Source: Allorhizobium paknamense (GTDB lineage Bacteria > Pseudomonadota > Alphaproteobacteria > Rhizobiales > Rhizobiaceae). From it: a DNA stretch of 64,000 nt. Below are positions 27,156-35,844 of the stretch, in pieces (the first letter of the stretch is position 1; the number at the start of each line of letters is the position of its first letter). The translations under genes were made by a program, and so were the position numbers. The stretch spans positions 496,001-560,000 of the forward strand of contig NZ_JAUSWH010000001.1 of NCBI RefSeq assembly GCF_030815125.1. Direction: 5' to 3'. The notes beneath the pieces were generated by a model. The model made no database searches. It saw only the letters and a list, made by a program, of their open reading frames with translations, and was not told the origin of the DNA.

Positions 27156-29111
27156 ATGAAAAATCGTGCCGGTTGGCTGGCCCTTGGCGTGCTGGCCATT
27201 GCGACAGTCTTGATGGTTTTTTTCGTGCTGCCGCAAATCCGCGGCAAGCAAACGGGACAAGAGCAGGCCCAGCAGCAGACGGCGCCGGTGGAAACACCAT
27301 CCGAGCCCGCAGCTCCGGCTCAGACCAGTTCTGAAGCCCCCGCCGCCAAGATGGCCCGGCTGAAATCCGCCGCCGAACAGCAGGTGACCGCGCTGGAGGG
27401 CCTGTTTGCCGATGGCAAGACGCCCGCCCCGGATGCCTATTCCGCCGCCAAGCTCGCCGCGATGACGGCACTGAAGGCGCTGGCCGACCAGGACATTCCC
27501 GCAGGCCTTGAAACAGGCCTTGCTGCCAGCGCCACCAAGGCGAAGGAACAGGCCGCCAAGGCGCTGGCCTTCCTGGCCTCGCTGCCTGCCTCGCCCGCCG
27601 ATGCCGCCGCTGCCATCGCCGATGTTGGCCGCACGCTGCGGGGCGAAGCCTTGAGCGACCCGAACACGCCGCGTTTCGACGTGCTGCGCGTTGAAAAGGA
27701 TGGCTCGACGGTGATTGCCGGCAGCGCCGCACCGGGCTCGAAGGTCGAGGTGGTGGATGGCAACAAGCCGATTGCCAGCGCCACGGCCTCGCAAAGCGGT
27801 GATTTTGCCATCGTGCTCGATCAGCCGCTGCCCTCCGGTGACCACGCGCTCGATCTGCGCGCCACCACAAAGGACGGCGCAGTGATCAAGTCGGAGGAAC
27901 AGGCCACCGTCTCCGTTCCGGCCAATAGCCAGGGCGATGTGCTGGCCATGGTCAGCAAGCCCGGCGAGGCAAGCCGCCTGCTGTCGACACCGGATCAGAT
28001 CAACGACGCCGCCAAGCAGGGCCGTGTGCCTGCGGCAACCGCCGGAAACATGCCCGCAGTCGCTGATAGCGCCAATACGCCAGCCGACGCGACGCGGCAG
28101 ACGCTTCCCGCAGCCCTGGGCGGACAGTTGCAGATCACCGCCGTGGAACTGGAAGGCAACAAGATCTTCGTGGCCGGCAATGCGCCGAAGGGCCGCGCCG
28201 TCTCCGCCTTTGTCGACAGCCAGAAGATCGGCGATTCCGATGTGGACCAGAACGGTAAATTCGTGGTGGAAGGCGAGCTTGCGCTGGCTGTTGGCCAGCA
28301 CATCATCAGCGTTGACCTGAAGGATGCCAGCGGCAAGGTTACGCTGCGCGCCTCTGTCCCCTTCAACCGTCCGGAAGGCGATCAGGTCGCCGTGGTTGCG
28401 CCGCAAAGCGCACCCGCCTCCGGCGGTGCCGCTCCGGTCTCCCCGGATCGCAGCTTCTTTGACCGGCAGCGCGATACGCTGGCCAAGTCCTTCACGCTTC
28501 TGAGCAATCTCTTTGCCGATGGCAAGACGCCAGATCTGGATGCGCTGGCAGCAGCCCGCTCGGCCACGGAATTTGCCTTGAAGGCTGTCTCGGACTTCCG
28601 CCCCGCCCCGGCCAGCGATGCTGACAGCGCCGCCTTCATGAGCCGTATGGCTGCCAATGCCGGCAAGGCGCTCGCAGCACTGAAGGCTGTTCCCTCGGCC
28701 TCTATCCCGGCCATGGCGGACGCTTTGCCGAAGATCAGGCCGCTGGTGGAGGCAGCCCTTGAACCCATGCCGCAGCCGCAAACGCCTCCGGCCACGCTGC
28801 AAGCCCAGACCACCCAGCCGGTGGAAGGCACCAGCGGCAATGGCAGTGAACCGCCCACCATCTCGCAAGCACCGCTGACGGCCTCGCCGAACACGGTCAT
28901 CATCCGCCGGGGCGACACGCTCTGGCAGATTTCCCGCCGCGTCTACGGCCAGGGTGTGCGCTACACCACGATCTACATGGCCAATGCCGAACAGATCACC
29001 AATCCGGACCTGATCGAGCCCGGCCAGACCTTCAACGTGCCGGACCAGTCGCTGCCGGATAACGAGGCCGAGGCCATTCACCGTAAGTGGATGCTGGAGC
29101 ACAAGCGTTGA
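27156..29111 (+). CDS. LysM-domain envelope protein with duplicated Ig-like modules
   Basis: 651 residues. The ATG at 27156 directly follows a possible GTG start and is preferred. One N-terminal membrane anchor (about 7-27) precedes a Pro/Ala/Gln-rich linker. The body is an internal duplication: helical block one (LFADGKTPAPDAYSAA, near 85) and block two (LFADGKTPDLDALAAA, near 450), with two beta-rich Ig-like modules between them (near 170-250 and 320-400; GSAAPGSKVEVVDGNKPI versus GNAPKGRAVSAFVDSQKI). A C-terminal LysM (IRRGDTLWQISRRVYG to GQTFNVP) binds peptidoglycan. Similar anchored Ig-LysM proteins are frequent in rhizobia, but no function is known. Expected location: inner membrane facing periplasm. 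Confidence 0.88.
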   Translation: MKNRAGWLALGVLAIATVLMVFFVLPQIRGKQTGQEQAQQQTAPVETPSEPAAPAQTSSEAPAAKMARLKSAAEQQVTALEGLFADGKTPAPDAYSAAKLAAMTALKALADQDIPAGLETGLAASATKAKEQAAKALAFLASLPASPADAAAAIADVGRTLRGEALSDPNTPRFDVLRVEKDGSTVIAGSAAPGSKVEVVDGNKPIASATASQSGDFAIVLDQPLPSGDHALDLRATTKDGAVIKSEEQATVSVPANSQGDVLAMVSKPGEASRLLSTPDQINDAAKQGRVPAATAGNMPAVADSANTPADATRQTLPAALGGQLQITAVELEGNKIFVAGNAPKGRAVSAFVDSQKIGDSDVDQNGKFVVEGELALAVGQHIISVDLKDASGKVTLRASVPFNRPEGDQVAVVAPQSAPASGGAAPVSPDRSFFDRQRDTLAKSFTLLSNLFADGKTPDLDALAAARSATEFALKAVSDFRPAPASDADSAAFMSRMAANAGKALAALKAVPSASIPAMADALPKIRPLVEAALEPMPQPQTPPATLQAQTTQPVEGTSGNGSEPPTISQAPLTASPNTVIIRRGDTLWQISRRVYGQGVRYTTIYMANAEQITNPDLIEPGQTFNVPDQSLPDNEAEAIHRKWMLEHKR

Positions 29112-29138
29112 AAGCAGCGGTTCGATTGATTAATTTGA

Positions 29139-29259
29139 TGAGTCATTGAAAATGACTCTTCAAATTCCATTTTCGAATATCTCAAGCCTCCTACGCAATT
29201 GAGATATTCGAAATCCCCTCAAGGTGAGGATGCGTTAGCATCTTCGAGCCTTGGTATAA
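29139..29259. repeat. Three-hairpin element family R3, copy b
   Basis: Reads gagtcattgaaaatgactc, then cgaatatctcaa...ttgagatattcg, then aaggtgaggatgcg...gcatcttcgagccttggta. All three family stems are present, the first slightly eroded. Confidence 0.85.
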
Positions 29260-29277
29260 GTGATGTATGAAGCGGCT

Positions 29278-29379
29278 ACAGCATCGGACCGAAAAGTGGG
29301 AACCGGTTTTCGGGAAAATCCGATGTAAGAACAAGAATCCAGAGCATCGTGACGATTCCGGTTTTCGGCACGATGCTCT
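29278..29379. repeat. Palindromic element family R2, copy a
   Basis: gcatcggaccgaaaagtggg...cgggaaaatccgatg followed by a hairpin with arms agagcatcgtg (29341-29351) and cacgatgctct (29369-29379). Same two-module layout as R1 but with a different core. Overlaps alternative upstream starts of the ABC exporter gene. Confidence 0.85.
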
Positions 29380-29444
29380 GGTTCGGGCCGCTTCTTTTTT
29401 GGCGCCAACTCCCCCGCGCCGCAGCGGCAATCAACGGAAATTCC

Positions 29445-31343
29445 ATGCAACGGCCCACTGAGCAGCAAGGCAAGACGGTTTCGGCCGATTCCAGCAATCC
29501 CTGGCGCACCATCGTCAATCTCTGGCCCTATATGTGGCCCGCCGAACGGCAGGATCTGAAAAATCGCGTCCTCTGGGCCAGCCTGTTTCTGGTGCTCGCC
29601 AAGCTGGTTCTGATGCTGGTGCCCTATTTCTTCAAATGGGCGACCGATGCGCTGAACGGGCGGATGGATGCAACGGGTCTTCTGCCGGTCTTCATGCTGT
29701 CTGCCGTCATGCTGGTCATTGCCTATAATTTTGCCCGCATCGCGCAATGGGGGCTGAACCAGCTAAGGGACGCGCTGTTTGCCAGTGTCGGTCAATATGC
29801 GGTGCGGCGTCTGGCCTACAAGACCTTCGTGCATATGCACGCGCTGTCGCTGCGCTTTCACCTGGAACGCAAGACCGGCGGCCTGTCCCGCATCATCGAG
29901 CGCGGCACCAAGGGCATCGAAACGATTGTCCGCTATACCATTCTCAACTCCATCCCCACCATTCTGGAATTTGCCCTGACGGCGGCGATCTTCTGGTGGG
30001 CCTATGGTTTTTCCTATCTTCTCGTCACCGCGCTCACCGTCCTGGCCTATTGCTGGTACACGGTGAAGGCCTCGGACTGGCGCATTGCCATCCGCCGCTC
30101 GATGAATGACAGCGACACCGATGCCAATGTGAAGGCAATCGATTCGCTGCTGAACTTCGAAACGGTCAAATATTTCGGCAACGAGGCCATGGAAGCCCGC
30201 CGCTTCGATGCCTCCATGGCGCGATATGAGAAGGCCGCCACCCAGGTCTGGACCTCGCTTGGCTGGCTGAACTTCGGCCAGGGCCTGATCTTCGGCATCG
30301 GCATGACGGTGATGCTGGTGCTTTCGGCACTTGCCGTTCAGCGCGGCGAACAGACGGTCGGCGATTTCGTCTTTGTCAACGCGCTGTTGCTGCAGCTCTC
30401 CGTGCCGCTCAACTTTATCGGCATGCTGTACCGCGAAATCCGCCAGGGGCTGATCGATATCGAACAGATGTTCGATCTGTTGAGCGTGCGGCCTGAAGTC
30501 GAGGACGCAGCCGATGCGGTACCGCTTGCCGTGGACAAGGGCGAGATCGTCTTTCGCGACGTGCATTTTGCCTACGATCCCGCCCGTCCGATCCTCAAGG
30601 GCATTTCCTTCACCGTCCCGGCCGGCAAGACAGTGGCAGTGGTCGGCCCCTCGGGCGCGGGGAAATCCACGATCTCCCGGCTGCTCTATCGGTTTTACGA
30701 TGTGCAGCAGGGGGTGATCAGCGTCGATGGGCAGGATTTGCGACAGGTCACTCAGGCCTCGCTGAGGGCCGCCATCGGCATGGTGCCGCAGGATACGGTG
30801 CTGTTCAACGACACGATTGCCTACAATATCCGCTATGGCAGGCCGGACGCCTCCGATACGGAGGTGGAAACCGCCGCCGATATCGCCCAGGTGGGCCGCG
30901 CCATCCGCGATCTGCCGCAGGGTTTCAACACGCTGGTCGGTGAGCGCGGCCTGAAGCTCTCCGGCGGCGAAAAGCAGCGTGTCGCCATTGCCCGGACCGT
31001 GCTGAAAGCGCCGCCCATTCTCATTCTTGACGAAGCCACTTCAGCGCTGGACACCACCACCGAACAGGAAATCCAGACCGCACTCGATCTCGTTTCGAAA
31101 AACCGCACCACGCTCGTGATCGCCCACCGTCTCTCCACCGTGATCAATGCCGATCAGATCATCGTGCTGCGCGCGGGCGAGATTGCCGAGCGCGGCACCC
31201 ATGCGGAACTTCTGGCGCAAAACGGCCTTTACGCCTCGATGTGGAACCGCCAGCGGGAGGCGACGGAGGCTGAAGAACATCTGCGGCAGGTGCGGGAAAG
31301 CGACGATCTGGGCGTTGTGGTACGGATGTCCCCGGCAAGTTGA
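29445..31343 (+). CDS. Atm1/HMT1-type ABC exporter (fused membrane and ATPase)
   Basis: 632 residues from the ATG at 29445; an earlier in-frame ATG (29349) is inside a repeat and is less likely. The membrane half (about 35-330, six spans) is followed by the ATPase with Walker A GPSGAGKST near 403-411, signature LSGGEKQR, Walker B ILILDEATSALD and the switch His in IAHRLSTV. The membrane motif FHLERKTGGLSRIIERGTKG is characteristic of the Atm1 / HMT1 group, which exports glutathione or related sulfur and metal conjugates. Acts as a homodimer in the inner membrane. Confidence 0.92.
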   Translation: MQRPTEQQGKTVSADSSNPWRTIVNLWPYMWPAERQDLKNRVLWASLFLVLAKLVLMLVPYFFKWATDALNGRMDATGLLPVFMLSAVMLVIAYNFARIAQWGLNQLRDALFASVGQYAVRRLAYKTFVHMHALSLRFHLERKTGGLSRIIERGTKGIETIVRYTILNSIPTILEFALTAAIFWWAYGFSYLLVTALTVLAYCWYTVKASDWRIAIRRSMNDSDTDANVKAIDSLLNFETVKYFGNEAMEARRFDASMARYEKAATQVWTSLGWLNFGQGLIFGIGMTVMLVLSALAVQRGEQTVGDFVFVNALLLQLSVPLNFIGMLYREIRQGLIDIEQMFDLLSVRPEVEDAADAVPLAVDKGEIVFRDVHFAYDPARPILKGISFTVPAGKTVAVVGPSGAGKSTISRLLYRFYDVQQGVISVDGQDLRQVTQASLRAAIGMVPQDTVLFNDTIAYNIRYGRPDASDTEVETAADIAQVGRAIRDLPQGFNTLVGERGLKLSGGEKQRVAIARTVLKAPPILILDEATSALDTTTEQEIQTALDLVSKNRTTLVIAHRLSTVINADQIIVLRAGEIAERGTHAELLAQNGLYASMWNRQREATEAEEHLRQVRESDDLGVVVRMSPAS

Positions 31344-31479
31344 CCGGCACTGAGGCCCCGCGGCATTGCTCCTCAAGGCTTTTCGGGTTACTCACGCTTC
31401 AGGTTTTTAAACACATGGGATGGCGGTTCACGGCCTTGGCCTGCCTTTCGCCCATGGCACATAAGGAGAAATCCGGCTG

Positions 31480-32178
31480 ATGTCCTTGTTCGATACGATC
31501 AGAAACACAATCGTGCCCGTGCACAAGGAAGGTTACCCCTTCGTGCTGGCGTTTTTCCTGGGCGCGGTGGTGCTGGGCTGGCTGTGGGCGCCGCTCTTCT
31601 GGATCGGCCTGGTGCTGACGCTGTGGTGCGCCTATTTCTTCCGCGATCCCGAGCGCTCCACACCGCAGGATGACGATCTGGTGGTGAGCCCGGCCGATGG
31701 CCGCGTCTCCTCCATCCAGATGGTGGTGCCGCCGGAGGAATTGCAGCTTGGCACCGATCCGATGCTGCGCATTTCGATTTTCATGAATGTCTTCGACGCC
31801 CATATCAACCGCGCCCCGGTGCGCGGCCCGGTGGTGCGCGCCGTCTACCGCGAAGGCCAGTTCGTCAATGCCGAGCTGGACAAGGCGAGCACCGACAATG
31901 AGCGCAACAGCCTGGTGATCGAAGGTCCGCATGGCGCACTGGGCGTTGTTCAGATCGCCGGTCTCGTGGCACGGCGCATCGTCTGCTGGACCACAGCCGG
32001 CCAGCCGCTGGATGCCGGTGAGCGCTTCGGCCTGATCCGCTTCGGTTCGCGCCTTGATGTCTATGTCCCGGCAGGCGGCGAGCCGCGTGTCTCGGTCGGC
32101 CAGCGTTCGGTGGGGGGTGAAACCGTTCTCGCCGAATATGGCTCGAACAAGGGCCCGGTTATCAGCCGACGCTCTTGA
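31480..32178 (+). CDS. psd: Phosphatidylserine decarboxylase proenzyme
   Basis: Makes phosphatidylethanolamine from phosphatidylserine. 232-residue short-form enzyme. One or two hydrophobic segments at 22-55; [10 protein letters not shown] and [12 protein letters not shown] are the conserved core. Self-cleavage between G189 and S190 (RFGSR) would give the pyruvoyl cofactor at the alpha-chain N terminus. psd and pssA are adjacent, as in other rhizobia, but here separated by a MITE-like element plus an R1 element. Confidence 0.96.
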   Translation: MSLFDTIRNTIVPVHKEGYPFVLAFFLGAVVLGWLWAPLFWIGLVLTLWCAYFFRDPERSTPQDDDLVVSPADGRVSSIQMVVPPEELQLGTDPMLRISIFMNVFDAHINRAPVRGPVVRAVYREGQFVNAELDKASTDNERNSLVIEGPHGALGVVQIAGLVARRIVCWTTAGQPLDAGERFGLIRFGSRLDVYVPAGGEPRVSVGQRSVGGETVLAEYGSNKGPVISRRS

Positions 32179-32179
32179 G

Positions 32180-32322
32180 AGGGTGTGTGGACATTCGCCC
32201 CTGGGCGGCCTGCAAACGGCAATTTTCTGCGCTTCCGGTGCTCATGTACCTAAGTACACTCCGCTCCGGTTCTCGAAAATCACCGTTTTCGCCACGCCCA
32301 AAGCCGAATGTCCACACACCCT
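32180..32322. mobile_element. 143-bp MITE-like element R5, copy 1
   Basis: Perfect 18-bp terminal inverted repeats agggtgtgtggacattcg / cgaatgtccacacaccct enclose a non-coding core. A second copy of identical length and about 95 percent identity by eye lies in inverted orientation at 34604-34746. No coding capacity; probably mobilised in trans. The origin family is unknown. Confidence 0.8.
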
Positions 32323-32425
32323 AGAGCATTTCCAGGAAAAGTGGGAACCGGTTTTCCGTCCGGAAATGCGTAAAAACAAAGATTTAGAGCGCTTCAATGT
32401 TTCCGTGAAACAATGAAGCGCTCTA
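32322..32425. repeat. Palindromic element family R1, copy d
   Basis: tagagcatttccagg...ttttccgtccggaaatgcg plus a hairpin with arms tagagcgcttca and tgaagcgctcta (32386-32425). It abuts the MITE-like element with a one-base overlap. Confidence 0.9.
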
Positions 32426-32497
32426 GCATGAAAGGCATGGGTCCGGGACCGTAGAAGCGCGCCTCCCGGACCACACAGAACGGAAGATCGTTTCAGC

Positions 32498-33349
32498 ATG
32501 AGCAGTGACGCACCGAACAGCAATTCTCCCCAGACCGGCTCCAGCGATGCCTCGCGCGGGCCAAGGCTGAGGGAAATTCCGCTCCGGCTGATGGTGCCGA
32601 ACCTAATCACGGTTCTGGCCATCTGCGCGGGCCTGACGGGCGTGCGGCTGGCTTTCGAGGGGCGGTTCGAGCTTGCCGTCGGCATGGTGCTGGTCGCGGC
32701 CTTTCTCGATGGCATTGACGGGCGTATCGCCCGGCTGATGAAGGCGACGTCGAAATTCGGCGCGCAGATGGATTCGCTCGCCGACATCGTCAATTTCGGC
32801 GTGGCTCCGGGGCTCGTGCTCTATGTGTTCATTCTCGATCAGGCCCGTTCCTTCGGCTGGATCGCCGCCCTGATCTTCGCCATCGCCGCGGGTCTCAGGC
32901 TTGCCCGTTTCAACGTCATGGAAGAGCGCGGCATCAAGGCGCCGTGGCAATCGGCCTATTTTGTCGGTGTTCCGGCACCGGCAGGCGCGCTTCTCGTGCT
33001 GCTGCCGGTCTATCTCGGCTTTCTCGGCGTGCCCGCAACGCCTGGCTTTGCCTTCATCTCCGCCGCCTACACAATTCTGATTGCCATTCTGCTCGTCAGC
33101 CGCCTTCCGGTCTGGTCCGGCAAGTCGGAAAAGAAGGTGCGCCGCGATCTCGTGCTGCCGCTCACGCTCTGTGTGGTGCTCTATGTGGCGCTGCTGATGA
33201 GCTATACCTGGGAAGTGCTCTCGGCCACGGCCATTCTCTACATTCTGTCCCTCCCCTTCGGCGCGCGCGCCTGGAAGCGCAAATACGGAACCCTGACCGT
33301 AGAGGAGCCGCATGACCACGACGGCGCGGCCATGGACAGGGGGTTGTGA
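32498..33349 (+). CDS. pssA: CDP-diacylglycerol-serine O-phosphatidyltransferase
   Basis: Makes phosphatidylserine, the substrate of Psd. 283 residues. The CDP-alcohol phosphatidyltransferase signature is exact: DGIDGRIAR (71-79) through G and D to MDSLAD (91-96). Six to eight membrane spans follow. The first 25 residues are polar. This is the type II (membrane) PssA found in alphaproteobacteria rather than the E. coli soluble type. Confidence 0.96.
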   Translation: MSSDAPNSNSPQTGSSDASRGPRLREIPLRLMVPNLITVLAICAGLTGVRLAFEGRFELAVGMVLVAAFLDGIDGRIARLMKATSKFGAQMDSLADIVNFGVAPGLVLYVFILDQARSFGWIAALIFAIAAGLRLARFNVMEERGIKAPWQSAYFVGVPAPAGALLVLLPVYLGFLGVPATPGFAFISAAYTILIAILLVSRLPVWSGKSEKKVRRDLVLPLTLCVVLYVALLMSYTWEVLSATAILYILSLPFGARAWKRKYGTLTVEEPHDHDGAAMDRGL

Positions 33350-33461
33350 TTTTTTTGAGTTTGCAACTCACAAAATATGTTTGCCGTTGATCTAAATTAA
33401 GTTGCGTTAAGCTCCCGTTTGTCATGTTCTCCTATGACAGCCGCATGACTGTCGAATCGCT

Positions 33462-33488
33462 CTCACCGGGTTTCGCCCGGCGGGTGAG
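33462..33488. promoter_or_regulatory. Hairpin ahead of the 44-residue gene
   Basis: Inner stem ccggg/cccgg (33466-33470 with 33476-33480), outer stem ctcac/gtgag (33462-33466 with 33484-33488). It lies in the 194-base region after pssA, followed by TTGACA at 33497-33502, which could be a -35 element. Either a pssA terminator without a T run or a leader structure. Confidence 0.35.
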
Positions 33489-33543
33489 CAGATGAGTTGA
33501 CAAGAAATCACTCTAGGGAAGCGCTCTTTGAGGGAGCAAAACG

Positions 33544-33678
33544 ATGACGACGCACGCAAAAGACACCGCCGCCCCGGCCAAGCCGGAACTCACCAGCAAT
33601 TACCGCCCGCTTGGCCTCAAGGCCGTCATCGCAGCTGCGCTGATGCTGAAGCGCAAGCCGGTGAAAAAAGCCGCATGA
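33544..33678 (+). CDS. Small basic hypothetical protein (44 residues)
   Basis: Short frame starting ATG at 33544, preceded by gagggagcaaaacg, a good ribosome-binding site. The product has a polar first half and a second half LKAVIAAALMLKRKPVKK, an amphipathic or weakly hydrophobic helix ending in a lysine-rich tail. The segment SNYRPLGLKAVIAAAL resembles small hypothetical proteins of other rhizobia, as far as memory serves. Codon use looks like the surrounding genes. Function unknown. Confidence 0.6.
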   Translation: MTTHAKDTAAPAKPELTSNYRPLGLKAVIAAALMLKRKPVKKAA

Positions 33679-33730
33679 AGTAGAGGCACCGCCAAACCGG
33701 CGTCCGGCTCTGACCCTGATCTCAAAATCT

Positions 33731-33795
33731 AAAGCATTTCCAGCAAAAGCGGGAACCGGTTTTCCGTTTGGAAATGCGTAAAAACAAGAGCTTAG
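33731..33795. repeat. Palindromic element family R1, copy e
   Basis: aaagcatttccagc...ttttccgtttggaaatgcg without the second hairpin module. It ends at the stop codon of the SRAP gene. Confidence 0.85.
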
Positions 33796-34556
33796 AAAAG
33801 CGAGAGTTGGGTGCTGTCCTGCTTGGGTGCCGATGCGGCATGTTTCGGATCTTCAAGCGCCACGGGCTCTTGCAGTTCAGGCCCCATATTGGCCACCTTG
33901 TTGACCCTGTCGGAAACGGCGATGGCTTCGAAGAAATCATCGTCCACTGCTTTCAGCAGCGGTTGAACCTCGCGCGGTTCACGGGTCCGGCAATCCAGCC
34001 ATCTCGTGAAATCCTCGGGCGCGATCACCACCGGCATGCGGTCATGAATGGGCCGCATGGCATGATTGGCCGCCGTGGTGAGAATGGCGCCCGTCTCCAC
34101 TTCACTGCCACCGGCGCTGGCCCAGATTTCCATCACGCCGGCAAAGCCAAGCACGCCGCCCTGCCGTGGCCGGATCCAATAGGCCTGCGGTTTTTCCCCA
34201 CTTTCCTTGGGCGGGCGTCGCCATTCGTAAAACCCGCTGGCGGGAATGAGCACCCGGCGATGGCGCATCGCCGCCCGGAAGGACGCCTTCTCGATGGCGG
34301 TTTCGGATCGGGCATTGATCAGCAGCGGAAAATCGCGAGGATCCTTGACCCAACCGGGCAGGAAACCCCAGCGCAACAGCCGGGCCTCACGATCGGGCAG
34401 ATTGCTGCCGGGATCGGGCCGGTTGGACTGCGTGATCGCGAGAATCGGCTGGGTGGGCGCGATGTTGAAGCGCGGCGGAAAGCCATCGACCTCCACAAGG
34501 CCGAAGGTCTCCCGCACTTGATTGGGTGTGGCAGTCAGGGCAAAACGTCCGCACAT
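33792..34556 (-). CDS. SRAP (YedK/HMCES) abasic-site-processing protein
   Basis: 254 residues. Cys2 (MCGRFALT) is the catalytic residue that forms a thiazolidine crosslink with abasic sites in single-stranded DNA, protecting replication forks. Other family hallmarks: PRFNIAPTQ (about 28-36), INARSETA, and RVLIPASGFYEW with the active-site Glu. The C-terminal 40 residues are less conserved. Single gene, flanked by an R1 repeat at its 3' end and a MITE-like element upstream. Confidence 0.95.
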   Translation of the reverse strand: MCGRFALTATPNQVRETFGLVEVDGFPPRFNIAPTQPILAITQSNRPDPGSNLPDREARLLRWGFLPGWVKDPRDFPLLINARSETAIEKASFRAAMRHRRVLIPASGFYEWRRPPKESGEKPQAYWIRPRQGGVLGFAGVMEIWASAGGSEVETGAILTTAANHAMRPIHDRMPVVIAPEDFTRWLDCRTREPREVQPLLKAVDDDFFEAIAVSDRVNKVANMGPELQEPVALEDPKHAASAPKQDSTQLSLF

Positions 34557-34603
34557 GCGTCCTGTGTGGCAGCCTCATCGCCCAAGGTCAAGCAATCCGC
34601 TCT

Positions 34604-34746
34604 AGGGTGTGTGGACATTCGGCTTTGGGCGTGGCGAAAACGGTGATTTTCGAGAACCGGCGCGGAGTGTACTTGAGTACATGAGCACCGGAAGCGCAGG
34701 AAATTGCCGTTTGCAGCCCGCTCAAGGGCGAATGTCCACACACCCT
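34604..34746. mobile_element. 143-bp MITE-like element R5, copy 2 (inverted)
   Basis: Same 18-bp terminal inverted repeats as copy 1 and reverse complementary to it across its whole length. It lies upstream of the SRAP gene and directly abuts an R3 element. Confidence 0.8.
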
Positions 34747-34873
34747 AAGACGAAGAGTCATTGAAAATAACTCTTCGTATTCCTTTTTCGAATATCTAAA
34801 GCCTCTAACGCAATTGAGATATTCGAAATCCCTTCAAGGCGAGGATGCGTTAGCATCTTCGAGCCTTGGTATA
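34747..34873. repeat. Three-hairpin element family R3, copy c
   Basis: acgaagagtcattg...ctcttcgtat, cgaatatct...ttgagatattcg and aaggcgaggatgcg...gcatcttcgagccttggtat are all present. The element ends one base before the ATG of the Nudix gene. Confidence 0.9.
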
Positions 34874-34874
34874 A

Positions 34875-35312
34875 ATGGAACTCTCGCCGATGCGCGCCCC
34901 TCGCCCCGCCTCCTCCGCCATTGTTGTCCGCAACGGGCGCTTTTTGCTGGTGCAGCGTTCCAACCCGCCCGCTGCCGATCTCTACGCCTTTCCGGGCGGC
35001 AAGGCAGAGCCCGGCGAATCACCGCAAGAAGCAGCCCTTAGGGAACTTCGCGAGGAAACCGGGTTGATCGGCCATAATCCTGAACTGTTTGCCACCTATG
35101 AGTTACTGCCGGAGCCAGAGGGGCCGCCACATCACCATTTCCTGCTTTCGGTTTTTCTGGTCAGGGTGGAATCCACCGGCGGCGAGGCGGTGGCGGCAAG
35201 CGATGCCGGTTCCCTGGGCTGGTTTACACTGGAAGAGGTGCGCCGGCTGCCTGTGCCGGATAGCGTGCTGGAATGCTGTGAGCGATTAGACCAAGTTTCG
35301 ACTGCCGGATGA
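34875..35312 (+). CDS. Nudix hydrolase
   Basis: 145 residues. A complete Nudix box GGKAEPGESPQEAALRELREETG (given here in part: GESPQEAALRELREETG) follows a MutT-like start (AIVVRNGRFLLVQRSNPP). Probably a nucleotide pyrophosphatase; substrate unknown. The ATG at 34875 lies immediately after an R3 repeat, so the mRNA leader is repeat-derived; the ATG at 34890 is an alternative start. The TIGR02301-type gene follows after 11 bases. Confidence 0.9.
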   Translation: MELSPMRAPRPASSAIVVRNGRFLLVQRSNPPAADLYAFPGGKAEPGESPQEAALRELREETGLIGHNPELFATYELLPEPEGPPHHHFLLSVFLVRVESTGGEAVAASDAGSLGWFTLEEVRRLPVPDSVLECCERLDQVSTAG

Positions 35313-35323
35313 ATGGATAGACC

Positions 35324-35743
35324 GTGACCAGAATGCTGCCTCTTACGATTGCCGTGTTCTGCCTGATGTCGGCCTCGGTGCCGCCGACGGCGATACAGGC
35401 GCCCATGCCGCAATCGGCGCCGACGGAAAATCCGGAAACCACGCCCTATGATGCCAAGCTCAACCGGCTGGCAGAAATTCTCGGCACCGTCACCTATCTG
35501 CGCAATCTCTGCGGTACGGAGGCCGAGCCGCAATGGCGGGCCAGCATGGAAAAGCTGATTGCCGAGGATGCAGAGAAGGAACCTGTCCGAAAACAGGCAT
35601 TGACCGCCTCCTTCAACCGGGGGTACAGGGCCTTTGCTGCAGTGCATACCACTTGCACATCGGCGGCGCGGATGGCAGAAAGCCAATATCGTGCCGAGGG
35701 CGCAACAGTCGTTGATGAAATGACGGCGCGCTTCGGGAATTAA
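35324..35743 (+). CDS. TIGR02301-type exported hypothetical protein
   Basis: 139 residues starting with GTG (or ATG at 35333). A signal peptide (LPLTIAVFCLMSASVPPTAIQA) precedes a helical domain with LAEILGTVTYLRNLCG and a pair of conserved Cys (in LRNLCG and HTTCTSAA), suggesting a disulfide. It fits the TIGR02301 family of alphaproteobacterial periplasmic proteins of unknown role. The Nudix gene is immediately upstream, a common arrangement in rhizobia. Confidence 0.75.
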   Translation: MTRMLPLTIAVFCLMSASVPPTAIQAPMPQSAPTENPETTPYDAKLNRLAEILGTVTYLRNLCGTEAEPQWRASMEKLIAEDAEKEPVRKQALTASFNRGYRAFAAVHTTCTSAARMAESQYRAEGATVVDEMTARFGN

Positions 35744-35844
35744 CCAATTATTCACCTGATCAAGCTTCGGACCATGTCGTTTTGGTAAAAGACTGATAAA
35801 CTCTTTAACAGTTGAGTAATTCGAGACGCTTCGAGGACTGCAGT

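Noticed and set aside
27105..29102. 665-codon minus-strand frame opposite the LysM gene
   Set aside because: Shadow of an Ala/Gly-rich gene; the sense strand has a clear signal anchor, Ig-like repeats and LysM.
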